Part shown: positions 14,933-23,096 of the stretch, piece by piece
Layout of the letters: every line of letters starts with the position of its first letter
Numbering within the stretch: position 1 is the first letter of the stretch
Assembly (NCBI GenBank): GCA_902362805.1
Contig: CABIXY010000003.1
Location: 672,619 to 736,618 of the forward strand
Direction: 5' to 3'
Length of the DNA stretch: 64,000 nucleotides
Source: Eubacteriaceae bacterium
Lineage (GTDB): Bacteria; Bacillota; Clostridia; Peptostreptococcales; Anaerovoracaceae
The notes under the pieces: model-generated
Seen by the model: the letters and a program-made list of their open reading frames with translations, nothing else
Databases searched by the model: none
What the model was told of the DNA's origin: nothing
Made by a program: the position numbers and the translations under genes

Positions 14933-15733
14933 CTAATATGAGTTCCTCCCAATTAGACAATTAGCGAAGTCAACTAAATTATCATAATGAAGTATATATG
15001 TATCTTCATTCTTCATCTTTTCTCTTTTTATGACGTATGTTTTTTCTGTAAAATCTGGCCTTCTCCCTGCAATCACAACATAGTGAAATCGCGATAAGTC
15101 TAATCTATGAAACTCATCAGGTAAATCTCGTGACCTGTTTTTATACTTTCGCATAACTTCTCCAAAAGAGCTAAACCCTGTAGGCAACCAACGTCTCCAG
15201 TCTTCTAATTGTGATATACCTTTTCTGAATTCCTTTCCTAATTGTCCATCCTTTAGTGTTATGTTGCCATATGGATTTTCCAGCTCAATAAAAACAAATT
15301 CATATCCTCCTGACCCTTTCCCAACAATCAAATAATCTGCTTTATATTCGGTTCCAAGTTGAAATTCTGGAAACAAGTACGCCGCATGATGCCCGGTATT
15401 AAATGTAAGCCCCAACAGCAAAGATCCGATAATATTGTAGTATTTGGTACCATTTATAAAATTCAATATTTGTCTTTCGTTGCAGTTAGGATCATCAATC
15501 AAAGCACCAAACTCCTCTTTTGATTTTCGTAATAGTTCATGATTCTTTAGATCTGCAATATCCAGATAATTGTTAGGAAAAAGTGAGTCACACATCCTCA
15601 CTGCTTTTGGATATGACAAAAACATATTGCGTCTGCCATATTTCGCTTTTGATTTTTCTGTTTCTCTAATCCTTAGATATTCTCTTTCTTCCTCTTCTGT
15701 TAATCCCTCTAAATAATCTCTATCATATAGCAT
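14933..15733 (-). CDS. sduA: Shedu-type immune nuclease (DUF4263/SduA)
   Basis: A 266-residue protein whose second half matches the Shedu defence nuclease fold. The PD-(D/E)xK-like core is visible as ADYLIV, then FVFIELENP, followed by the family's Gln-Leu segment (SQLEDWRRWL). Shedu is a single-gene anti-phage system, and the N-terminal part is variable in the family. I give the ATG at 15733, which follows the preceding gene's stop and sits 15 bases from a GGAG; the frame is open to an ATG at 15799 that would overlap the XRE gene by 59 bases. It is coupled to the XRE regulator upstream, which probably controls it. Confidence 0.75.
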   Translation of the reverse strand: MLYDRDYLEGLTEEEEREYLRIRETEKSKAKYGRRNMFLSYPKAVRMCDSLFPNNYLDIADLKNHELLRKSKEEFGALIDDPNCNERQILNFINGTKYYNIIGSLLLGLTFNTGHHAAYLFPEFQLGTEYKADYLIVGKGSGGYEFVFIELENPYGNITLKDGQLGKEFRKGISQLEDWRRWLPTGFSSFGEVMRKYKNRSRDLPDEFHRLDLSRFHYVVIAGRRPDFTEKTYVIKREKMKNEDTYILHYDNLVDFANCLIGRNSY

Positions 15734-15740
15734 TATTATT

Positions 15741-16418
15741 TCATCTATCTCCTTCAAAAATTTCGCTCGCTTTAAAAGACATTTCTTCCCGTAACTCATA
15801 CTCTTCTAATAATTTTCGTTCCATTACAGTTTGCGGATTTTCCATTACCATTTCTTCCATAAATTGGGGCAAATACTTTTCACAGATGTCCTTTCTTACA
15901 ATGGCTTGTCCTCCATATACCAAAAATGTTTTTGCATCCAATTCGCTGTTTAGAACCATCGGTTTGCCCTTAGCCATCGTACACATTGCTATTGCACTCT
16001 CTGGAATCACCGGACGCAATACTCTAATTTCCATTTTAGACTCCTCATCAGCCCAGCCGGCCCAACATGTCTGTCCGCCTATATGATCCGACTCTAATTC
16101 GATCCAATAATAGTCAGTATCTTCCGCTATTTCGTAATCATTCAGACATTTTAAATATTGCGCATATAATTGCTTAGTCCCTACTAATTTATTACTGCGC
16201 TCTTTTTTTTGTTCCTCATAACTTTTCAGTCCAAGTAAGTAATCAGTAGAAACATTAAAAAATGAGGCTAATTTAACTAATACATATGTATCCGGTCTAC
16301 AATTCTTTTCATATCTTTGGATAGACTTCATGGTAATTCCTAGCTGCTCTGCCAGTTTCTCCTGACTATACCCTGCCGCTATCCTCAATTCTTTTATTCT
16401 TTCTGCAAAAGATTCCAT
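15741..16418 (-). CDS. XRE-family regulator upstream of Shedu
   Basis: 225 residues with an N-terminal HTH_3 domain (about 5-62: AAGYSQEKLAEQLGITMKSI) and a C-terminal region I do not recognise with confidence, containing SNKLVGTKQLYAQYL and TMAKGKPM. AGGAGG precedes the ATG by 8 bases. The next gene begins 8 bases after its stop, so it is the first gene of a two-gene operon with the Shedu nuclease. A TATAAT-like -10 lies about 20 bases upstream without a good -35. It may repress its own operon (inference). Confidence 0.8.
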   Translation of the reverse strand: MESFAERIKELRIAAGYSQEKLAEQLGITMKSIQRYEKNCRPDTYVLVKLASFFNVSTDYLLGLKSYEEQKKERSNKLVGTKQLYAQYLKCLNDYEIAEDTDYYWIELESDHIGGQTCWAGWADEESKMEIRVLRPVIPESAIAMCTMAKGKPMVLNSELDAKTFLVYGGQAIVRKDICEKYLPQFMEEMVMENPQTVMERKLLEEYELREEMSFKASEIFEGDR

Positions 16419-16845
16419 ATATTTATCCTCCTACTCTGATTATAATATAAACGCTGGCAAATATATAGGGACAGTTCTGTCTCTTATTTGCATGAAGATC
16501 GCATTAACCCTTTGTCGGTACTGACTTAAACCAAATATAGAATGGGATGGGAATGCAACTTTTAATTTATCTTCCTGATATCATGCCCAAATATATGTTC
16601 TTATTCTTTACCTGTAGACATTATCAAAAAACCGCCTATTGGATCAGCATATTTTTTATTGATTTTTGTGGGCAAAACGGCTTATAGCGTCCCTTATCTC
16701 TTTACAGGGACACCCCGCAAACCCGCATGAAATCAAGGTTTTCTCATATCTCCATAAATTCGCGTCATATCTCCTTGCAACGTATTTCTATATGGTCGGG
16801 CACCATTTGGGCACCACAAAAACCATGAGAACCAAGGAGGTATTG
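16419..16845. other. Chromosome-ICE left junction region
   Basis: About 430 bases without a supported gene. The first part carries the upstream region of the XRE-Shedu operon. Two GGGCACCA repeats (16798-16805 and 16809-16816) match a pair beside the integrase and are probably arm-type integrase sites. CCCGCAT at 16722-16728 recurs outside the right repeats (54474-54480) and is a weak candidate for the attachment core. No tRNA gene was found at this junction. Confidence 0.45.
16798..16816. repeat. Left-end arm-type integrase repeats
   Basis: Two direct copies of GGGCACCA spaced 11 bases apart. The same pair, spaced 12 bases, is at 54431-54450 next to the integrase. This is the pattern of arm-binding sites for the integrase N-terminal domain. 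Confidence 0.6.
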
Positions 16846-17211
16846 ATGAATCACGCATTGATTGATAAGGGTATCGTGCTGCCCTCCGGGGAGATTGGCA
16901 GGGACAAAATCAACCTGCTTTCTGGGGCCTATACGCCGCCGTTTGTAGAAATGCTCTGGACGGTGACGGGCGGCGACACGGAAACGGCAGACCGCGTTTA
17001 CTCCGTGTTGGGCGGCCTGTATACCGATGGCCGGGAGGCCGACATGATGGAAGTGCTGCGTATGCTTTACGGTGTGCTGGGCTTGCAGATTCCCGATGAT
17101 GTGGAACTGCTTGCCGAACACCCGCAGGCCCGCAGCTACTTCCTCTTTTCATTCCTGCTGGACTACGACGACGTGGTGCAGGATTTCATGGCCGGACAGG
17201 ACGGCCCGTAA
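16846..17211 (+). CDS. ICE conserved hypothetical protein
   Basis: 121 residues, mostly helical, with no signal peptide and no catalytic motif I recognise. AAGGAGG lies 7 bases before the ATG at 16846. It is the first gene inside the left end of the ICE, about 30 bases from the arm-type repeats, and its GC content is that of the ICE. Position suggests it is expressed early after excision and circularisation, when it would sit downstream of the integrase (inference). Confidence 0.7.
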   Translation: MNHALIDKGIVLPSGEIGRDKINLLSGAYTPPFVEMLWTVTGGDTETADRVYSVLGGLYTDGREADMMEVLRMLYGVLGLQIPDDVELLAEHPQARSYFLFSFLLDYDDVVQDFMAGQDGP

Positions 17212-17402
17212 AAACCATTACTTTAATCATAGGGGGAAGTCTGCCCAAAATCAAGGGGCAGGTGCGATTTTCTCCCCCTGCACCCCCTCTTACCAGCTGG
17301 TAAAGAAAGCTACCGGCTGGAAGAAAGTGAATTGAATACTGCTAACCTGCGGGACGATCAGAAATGACCGTCCTTTTTTTGTGCCTTCAAGGAGGTGGAA
17401 CC

Positions 17403-18386
17403 ATGCCCGGAGTGACAACCGAGCAGATACAGGAGGCCAAGCGGTGGGATTTGCTTTCCTACCTGCAAGCCTACGAACCGGGCGAATTGAAGCGGAGCGG
17501 GCCGCATGAATACTGTACCGTGACGCATGACAGCCTGAAAATCTCCAATGGGAAATGGCACTGGTGCAGCCGGGGCTTCGGTGGGACGACCGCGCTTGAC
17601 TATCTAATCAAGGTGCGGGATATGCCCTTTGTGGAAGCCGTGCGTACCCTGTGCGATGGGAGGGCCGCCCCTTCTCTTTCCCAGCCGGTAAAAAGTTCCC
17701 CGGAGCCGCGCCCCTTCGTGCTGCCGGAGGTTTCCCGCTGCGCTACCGCCGCCGTCGCTTACTTGCAGCGCCGGGGCATTGATTCGGAAATCATCAGCCG
17801 TTGCATACGGGCCGGAATCTTTTATGAGAGTTCCCGCTATCACAACTGCGTGTTCGTGGGGCGGGACAGGACGGGCAAAGCCCGGTTTGCCAGTATGCGC
17901 GGAACGATGGGCGACTTCAAACAGGACGTGGCGGGCAGCGACAAACGGTTTAACTTCTGTTTCCCAGCCCGTGACCCCAAGAGCCGAACCGTGGAGGTAT
18001 TCGAGAGCGCCATAGAGGGGCTATCCGTGGCGACGCTACGGAAGGCGGGGCTTTTAGACGAGCCGGGCGGCCCTCTGTGGGACGGCTGCCATTATCTCGC
18101 CCTCTCCGGCACGTCGCCGCTGGCGCTGCTGCAATTCCTCCACGACCACCCGGAAGTAGACCGTGTGGCCCTTCGGCTGAATAACGACAAGGCCGGGCGG
18201 GACGGCATGGAGAAAATCGAGGCCGCTATCCATGAGGACAGGGCTTTACAGGGCCGGGCGCTGACGGTGGAGCAGAAACCGCCGCCCACGCGCTACGGAA
18301 AGGACTATAACCAGATGTTGGGCGGGAAGCTGGCCGAAAGACCGGCCCCCGCCCATGCTTGCAAGGAAAGGAGTGTTACCAGATGA
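17403..18386 (+). CDS. DUF3991/toprim-domain protein (DnaG-like)
   Basis: 327 residues. The N-terminal part resembles a CHC2-type primase zinc domain (YCTVTHDSLKISNGKWHWCSR, with a reduced Cys/His set), with a DUF3991 region in the middle (FVGRDRTGKARFASMRG) and a toprim-like end with the acidic pattern FESAIEGLS and LNNDKAGRDG. Such ICE proteins are thought to act in replication or transfer of the element's DNA. The start at 17403 has AAGGAGG 7 bases upstream. It ends in a 4-base overlap with the next gene, the first of a coupled run to ArdA. Confidence 0.8.
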   Translation: MPGVTTEQIQEAKRWDLLSYLQAYEPGELKRSGPHEYCTVTHDSLKISNGKWHWCSRGFGGTTALDYLIKVRDMPFVEAVRTLCDGRAAPSLSQPVKSSPEPRPFVLPEVSRCATAAVAYLQRRGIDSEIISRCIRAGIFYESSRYHNCVFVGRDRTGKARFASMRGTMGDFKQDVAGSDKRFNFCFPARDPKSRTVEVFESAIEGLSVATLRKAGLLDEPGGPLWDGCHYLALSGTSPLALLQFLHDHPEVDRVALRLNNDKAGRDGMEKIEAAIHEDRALQGRALTVEQKPPPTRYGKDYNQMLGGKLAERPAPAHACKERSVTR

Positions 18387-18739
18387 AAAGACCTTTGGCA
18401 TATATCAGCGCCGCATGGAGCGGGGAAGAACTGGCAGACAGTGAACAGGCCGTCAAGTATTGCCGGGCCGTGTATGAGGCGGGATTTTCCCCCGTCTGCC
18501 CCCGGCTGTACCTTCCCCTGTATATCGACGACGCTATCCCCCGTGAACACAAGGACGCTATCGACATGAGCCGCGACATGCTGCGGCGCTCCCACGTCCT
18601 AATTGTCTGCGGGCATGAGATTGACGAAACGGTGAAGAACGAAATCGCCGTTGCCCAGCGGCTTAACATCACGGCCACCACCCTTGACGGCATTTTGACC
18701 GTGAAGGGGCAGGGCCGCAGGGAGGGCGCGCATGAGTGA
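18383..18739 (+). CDS. DUF4406-like nucleoside-deoxyribosyltransferase-fold protein
   Basis: 118 residues with the pattern of the nucleoside 2-deoxyribosyltransferase-like fold: an initial beta strand and loop (LAYISAAWSG), PVCPRLYLP, and DMLRRSHVLIVCG, which is the usual 'D.....D.vv' segment of DUF4406 proteins. Activity is unproven for these ICE versions. It overlaps the toprim gene by 4 bases and ArdA by 8 bases, so it is translationally coupled on both sides. Confidence 0.65.
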   Translation: MKRPLAYISAAWSGEELADSEQAVKYCRAVYEAGFSPVCPRLYLPLYIDDAIPREHKDAIDMSRDMLRRSHVLIVCGHEIDETVKNEIAVAQRLNITATTLDGILTVKGQGRREGAHE

Positions 18740-19463
18740 GGGAATCATCGACGCCTATGTGACGAACTTAGGCAGATACAACGAGGGCGAATTGCGGGGG
18801 GCCTATCTCTCCCTTCCCGCCACCACGCAGGACGTTCAGGCAGTTTTGAAGAAGGCCGGTGTAGACGGCAAGATGTATGAGGAAATTTTCATCACCGACT
18901 ACGAAACCGACGTTCCCGGCCTTCCCAAGCTACTGGGGGAGTATGAGAACATCGACGAGCTGAATTATCTGGCGTCGGTGCTGGACGAGCTTAATTCCGG
19001 GGATATGGAGCGGTTCAACGCCGCCGTTGAATACGGCGACAATACCGGCAGTATCAAAGACCTTATCAATCTGGCCCAAAATCTCGACTGTTACGACTTT
19101 ATCCCCGGCATTGAGGACGACGACGATCTGGGCCGCTACTACATCGACGAGTGCGGTGCGCTGGAAATCCCGGAAGCCCTGCAAAACTACATCGACTACG
19201 AGGCATATGGGCGGGACGTGCGGCTGGAAGAAGGCGGCTGCTTTGTCGATGGCGGATACGTCCGCGCCACCGGGGACAGCATGACCGAGTATTACGACGG
19301 CATGGAGATTCCCGACGAGTACCGCGTTTTCGCCTATCCCAAGGAGGAACGGGAACGCCCCTCTGTCCGTGACACCATCAAGGAGCTGGCCGGGCAGCTC
19401 AAAGACCAGCCGGGGCGGGCCGCCGACAAGGTGAAGCCCGCCGCCGCGCTGGACGCCCGCTGA
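18732..19463 (+). CDS. ardA: anti-restriction protein ArdA
   Basis: 243 residues, acidic. ArdA is a DNA mimic that occupies type I restriction enzymes and protects incoming DNA. Typical features are the N-terminal YVTNLGRYNEGEL, EEIFITDYET, ENIDELNYLA and the C-terminal DSMTEYYDG with IPDEYRVF. Many acidic residues are spread along it. It lies near the left end of the ICE, which would enter a recipient early. A type I R-M operon lies just outside the ICE at 58.6 kb and is a plausible opponent. A broken paralogue follows. Confidence 0.93.
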   Translation: MSEGIIDAYVTNLGRYNEGELRGAYLSLPATTQDVQAVLKKAGVDGKMYEEIFITDYETDVPGLPKLLGEYENIDELNYLASVLDELNSGDMERFNAAVEYGDNTGSIKDLINLAQNLDCYDFIPGIEDDDDLGRYYIDECGALEIPEALQNYIDYEAYGRDVRLEEGGCFVDGGYVRATGDSMTEYYDGMEIPDEYRVFAYPKEERERPSVRDTIKELAGQLKDQPGRAADKVKPAAALDAR

Positions 19464-19476
19464 AAGGAGGCCGCAC

Positions 19477-19907
19477 ATGGATAAATTTGAGGTTTTGATT
19501 ATCAATACCAGAGAGGACGACCGGCAGGAATGGCTTGCCCTCCCCACCGACGCCGGGAAGGTGCGGGAGCTGTTCGACCGGCTGGGCATTGCGCCCGGCG
19601 ACCAGAGCTACCGCATTTCCACGTCCGAGGGCTTGCCCTTCCCGGAGCTGTACCCCTTCGTGGAGGGCAGCTATACCATCGACGGCCTGAACTGGCTGGC
19701 CGCCCGGCTGGGAGAGCTGGACGCCGCCGACATGCAGACCGTCCGGGCGGCATTTTCACGCCGCAGGGGTATCTTGTGCAATCCGGCGACAAGTGGAAAG
19801 AGATTGACCGGGCGCATATCCCGGAGGCGTACCGGGTGGAGGCCCCCGCCCCTGCCAAGGAGCGGCCCAAGAAGCCCAAGCAGAAGCACCACGGCCCGGA
19901 GCTGTAA
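19477..19907 (+). pseudogene. Second ArdA-like gene, internally deleted and frameshifted
   Basis: The first frame (MDKFEVLIINTREDDRQE to DAADMQTVRAAF, from 19477) reads like an ArdA N-terminus, with GLPFPELYPFVEGSYTIDGL echoing the ArdA sequence just upstream. At about 19745-19752 the homology jumps to another frame: GGIFTPQGYLVQSGDKW, IPEAYRV and a Lys/Pro-rich end, stopping at 19907. These match the ArdA C-terminus (IPDEYRV). The middle, about 70-80 residues in the intact paralogue, is missing. The single-frame translation runs on as Arg/Pro-rich nonsense. AAAGGAGG precedes the ATG. Confidence 0.65.
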
Positions 19908-19952
19908 AACCGGGCCATTTCTTTTTCCAGCTGGTAAAGGAAGGAGGTTTTC

Positions 19953-20426
19953 ATGCAGGAAGAAGTAACCAACAAGACCGTGGCCGTCGCTATCAAGGCC
20001 ACCAAGCTATCCGGGCGGGCACTGCAATCGGCCCTCCGCAAGATTCTGGCCCAATGGGAGAAAAGCCGGGCCTCCCCCAAGGTTTACAAGGGGCGGCAGA
20101 CGGTGAAGCAGCTGGCCGCGCAGGGCCGGGGCATGTCCAGTATCGACGTGAACGACGGCAATATCCGCGACTTTAGCCGTGTGGCCCGCAAGTACAGCGT
20201 GGACTTTGCCCCCTATAAGGCGGGGCCGGGCAAGTATTACGTGTTCTTCAAGGCCCCGGACGCCGACGCCATGACAGCAGCGTTTACGGAATACGCCGCC
20301 CGGAAGGTGAAGCGGCAGGAGAAGGAAAAGCCCTCCCTGCTGGCCCAGCTCGCCAAGTTCAAGGAGCTGGCGAAAGGCACCATAGGCCGGGTGAAGAATC
20401 GGGAAAAGGGGGAACGGGAGCTATGA
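19953..20426 (+). CDS. pcfB: PcfB-family (DUF3801) conjugation protein
   Basis: 157 residues, basic. It matches the PcfB family, which accompanies the coupling protein in Gram-positive conjugation and helps link the relaxosome to the VirD4 ATPase. Recognisable parts are TVAVAIKATKLSGRAL, GKYYVFFKAPDADAMTAAF and the basic C-terminus. AAGGAGG lies 7 bases before the ATG. It overlaps the VirD4 gene by 4 bases (ATGA), so production of the two is coupled. Confidence 0.88.
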   Translation: MQEEVTNKTVAVAIKATKLSGRALQSALRKILAQWEKSRASPKVYKGRQTVKQLAAQGRGMSSIDVNDGNIRDFSRVARKYSVDFAPYKAGPGKYYVFFKAPDADAMTAAFTEYAARKVKRQEKEKPSLLAQLAKFKELAKGTIGRVKNREKGEREL

Positions 20427-22204
20427 CCGGAAAGCGGAAAAAATACGTTCTCCCAAACCTCCCGTACCTGCTTATCTTCTGGCTGGCCGACAAGCTGGCG
20501 GAGGCGTACCGCCTGACCCCCGGCGACGTGGGCCGCAAGATCATGGGCGCGGTGGACGGCCTCGCGGGGCTGGCGGCCTCCCCGCTGCCCAGCTTTCACC
20601 CCCGCGACCTGCTGGCCGGTATCACCGGCGCGGCGGCGGTGTGGCTGGTGGTGTACTTCAAGCGGAAAAACGCCAAAAAGTACCGCAAGAACGTGGAGTA
20701 CGGTTCGGCGCGCTGGGGGACACCCAAGGACATAGCACCTTTTGTTGACCCCAAGCCGGAAAACAACATCATACTGACCGCCACGGAAAGCCTCACCATG
20801 AACAGCCGCCCCAAGAATCCGGCCACGGCCCGGAACAAGAATTGCCTGATAATCGGCGGTTCGGGCAGCGGCAAAACCCGCTTCTGGCTTAAACCCAACC
20901 TGTTACAGCTTCATTCCAGCTACGCAATTACCGACCCCAAGGGAACCGTGCTGACGGAGTGCGGGAACGCCCTCAAACGGGCAAAGTACCGCATACGGGT
21001 ATTCAACACGATAAACTTCAAGAAATCCATGCACTACAATCCTTTTGCCTACCTTCACAACGAGAAGGATATTTTGAAGTTGGTAAACGTGCTGATTGAG
21101 AATACCAAGGGGGAAGGCAAGGGCGGAGACGATTTTTGGGTGAAGGCCGAAACGCTCCTGTACTGTGCGCTGATTGGCTACATTCACTATGAAGCGCCGG
21201 AGAACGAGCAGAACATGAATACCCTTGTGGAGCTTATCAACGCTATGGAGGTGCGGGAGGACGACGAGGAATTTAAGAACCCCGTGGATTTGATGTTTGA
21301 CGCGCTGGCCGCCGTGGAGCCGGAACATTTTGCCGTGCGCCAATACCGCAAATTCAAGTTAAGTGCCGGAAAAACAGCAAAATCCATTTTAGTGAGCTGC
21401 GGCGCGCGGCTGGCCCCCTTCGATATTGCGGAGCTGCGGGAGATCATGGCTTACGACGAGCTGGGCCTTGATACGCTGGGCGACCAGAAAACGGCCCTGT
21501 TCTTCATCACCAGCGATACCAACTCGACCTTTGATTTTTTGATTGCGCTGGCCCTGTCGCAGATGTTTAACCTGCTCTGTGAGAAGGCCGACGACGTGTA
21601 CGGCGGGCGGCTCCCGGTGCATGTGCGCTGTCTGTGGGACGAGGCGGCCAACCAAAAGCTGCCCCAGCTCGACCGTTTGAGCAGCGTCGTCCGCTCCCGC
21701 GAAATATCCATGTGCCTGTTCCTGCAAGCGCAATCGCAGTTAAAGGCGCTCTATAAGGACAGCGCCGAAACGATTATCGCAAACATGGATTCCAAAATCT
21801 TCTTAGGCGGTTCTGAACCGACCACGCTAAAGGAGTGGAGCGCCGCGCTGGGGAAGGAAACCATCGACATGTATACCACCAGCGACACACGGGGGACGCA
21901 GCGCAGCTACGGCACCAACTACCAAAAGCTGGGCAAGGAGCTGATGACCCCGGACGAGCTGGCCGTGCTGGACGGCAGCAAATGTATTTTGCAGCTGCGG
22001 GGCGTTAGGCCCTTCTTTTCCAGCAAGTACGACCTGACCCGCCACCCCAATTACAAGTTCACGGCGGACGCCAACAAGAAATACACCTTCGACATAGAGC
22101 AGTTTTTAAGCTGCAAGCTGAAATTGAAGCCGGGCGACGTTTACGAGGTTTACGAGGCAGACGCCGACGAACCGCCGCCCGGCACCCCTCCGCCCGCCGC
22201 ATGA
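20423..22204 (+). CDS. VirD4/PcfC-like type IV coupling protein
   Basis: 593 residues. The coupling ATPase brings the relaxase-DNA complex to the transfer channel. Two N-terminal membrane segments (about 10-28 and 66-82) are followed by the TraG/VirD4 core: Walker A GGSGSGKTR near 150-158, the KGT motif (DPKGTVL) and Walker B region VRCLWDEAAN near 395, then the GGSEPTTL segment. It follows PcfB with an ATGA overlap and precedes Maff2. This order is standard in Clostridia ICEs of this type. No lesion is visible. Confidence 0.95.
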   Translation: MTGKRKKYVLPNLPYLLIFWLADKLAEAYRLTPGDVGRKIMGAVDGLAGLAASPLPSFHPRDLLAGITGAAAVWLVVYFKRKNAKKYRKNVEYGSARWGTPKDIAPFVDPKPENNIILTATESLTMNSRPKNPATARNKNCLIIGGSGSGKTRFWLKPNLLQLHSSYAITDPKGTVLTECGNALKRAKYRIRVFNTINFKKSMHYNPFAYLHNEKDILKLVNVLIENTKGEGKGGDDFWVKAETLLYCALIGYIHYEAPENEQNMNTLVELINAMEVREDDEEFKNPVDLMFDALAAVEPEHFAVRQYRKFKLSAGKTAKSILVSCGARLAPFDIAELREIMAYDELGLDTLGDQKTALFFITSDTNSTFDFLIALALSQMFNLLCEKADDVYGGRLPVHVRCLWDEAANQKLPQLDRLSSVVRSREISMCLFLQAQSQLKALYKDSAETIIANMDSKIFLGGSEPTTLKEWSAALGKETIDMYTTSDTRGTQRSYGTNYQKLGKELMTPDELAVLDGSKCILQLRGVRPFFSSKYDLTRHPNYKFTADANKKYTFDIEQFLSCKLKLKPGDVYEVYEADADEPPPGTPPPAA

Positions 22205-22315
22205 TAACGTCGGGCTTTGCTATGTCCAGCCGGGGCCGGAAAGCCCCGTACTGATAGAAACCATCAACCATGTATGGCCGCAACCTGCGGCAGAAAGATT
22301 AGGAGGAAATACAAT

Positions 22316-22456
22316 ATGGAATTTTTCACTTCTGCAATCGACACTTTGAAGATTCTCGTTATGGCGCTGGGCGCTGGCCTCGCGGTGTGGGGCGTGATTA
22401 ACCTGCTGGAAGGTTACGGCTCGGACAATCCGGGGGCCAATGCTCATGTACGGTAA
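22316..22456 (+). pseudogene. Maff2 gene, 5' part, split by the IME
   Basis: Maff2 is a small membrane protein of ICE transfer regions. This piece gives the N-terminal part through the membrane helix to GSDNPGA, then leaves the family at the IME boundary (22440/22441) and ends in the foreign residues NAHVR. Joined at the AA dinucleotide with 33911-34003 it restores an uninterrupted 71-residue Maff2 (..NPGAKSQGMKQ..). AGGAGG lies 8 bases before the ATG. The truncated product keeps one membrane helix and may still be made. Confidence 0.9.
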
Positions 22457-22774
22457 GGAAGCAAGCAACCGAAAACAAGAGATAGACCGCCAGCACTACA
22501 CTATTCCGAACCAAAGACCAAAAGATAAGCATTGTGGGAAAATCTAAACTTTTGGATTTTCCTACAATGCCAACTACGGCGGAATCCCTCCCACTCCTTA
22601 TATCTTTCTGTATACATTGAATTTGTATTTAGTAAAATGCAGACAACACCACGGATCGGCTTTTGGTTGGACAATTCCAACCAAACACCACAGCAGACAG
22701 CAGAAAACATTCTGAACGCTAGGAAGCCGGTATGATTGTTACATATAAGGGGAAGAAAAATTTCTTTTAGGTAC
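22457..22774. other. IME left-end non-coding region
   Basis: About 320 bases without a supported gene. It has a near-perfect 15-bp hairpin (22530-22544 with 22555-22569, loop of 10). Short frames here have no ribosome site or recognised family. It probably contains the recombinase site and junction sequence next to the tet(W) transcription unit. Confidence 0.4.
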
Positions 22775-22803
22775 TTGCTTTCCTAAAACTGATGTGATAC
22801 AAT
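22775..22803 (+). promoter_or_regulatory. Promoter of the tet(W) transcript
   Basis: TTGCTT (22775-22780), 17-base spacer, TACAAT (22798-22803), about 28 bases before the leader peptide start. Confidence 0.75.
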
Positions 22804-22831
22804 GATTTAATCCAGAAAAGGAGTAAAAAAT

Positions 22832-22855
22832 ATGCGGCAAGGTATTCTTAAATAA
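22832..22855 (+). CDS. tet(W) leader peptide MRQGILK
   Basis: A 7-codon ORF with GGAG about 9 bases upstream. Its codons lie inside the 5' arm of a long inverted repeat (22836-22853 with 22927-22945). In related tet genes, ribosomes slowed in such a leader shift the RNA fold and let transcription continue into the resistance gene. Sequence and position fit that model here. Confidence 0.7.
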   Translation: MRQGILK

Positions 22856-23022
22856 AACTATAATCAAATAGTGGGAACAAAGGATTATGATAGCTCCTTT
22901 TGTAGGGGCTTAGTTTTTTGTACCCAATTTAAGAATACTTTTGCCTTATCAATTTTGACATATCCCCAAAAACAGCAATCACAAACAGGTGTATGCTGTA
23001 TATGTGTATGTCCGCAACTTAT

Positions 23023-23062
23023 AATCCCCAGTGGTAAAAGTATTTTACTGCTGGGGATTTTT
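23023..23062 (+). terminator. tet(W) attenuator terminator
   Basis: ATCCCCAG (23024-23031) pairs with CTGGGGAT (23051-23058) followed by TTTTT, 35 bases before tet(W). Together with the leader peptide and upstream inverted repeat it forms a transcription attenuation system. Confidence 0.8.
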
Positions 23063-23096
23063 ATGCCCTTTGGGGCTGTAAAGGGAGGACAATCAC

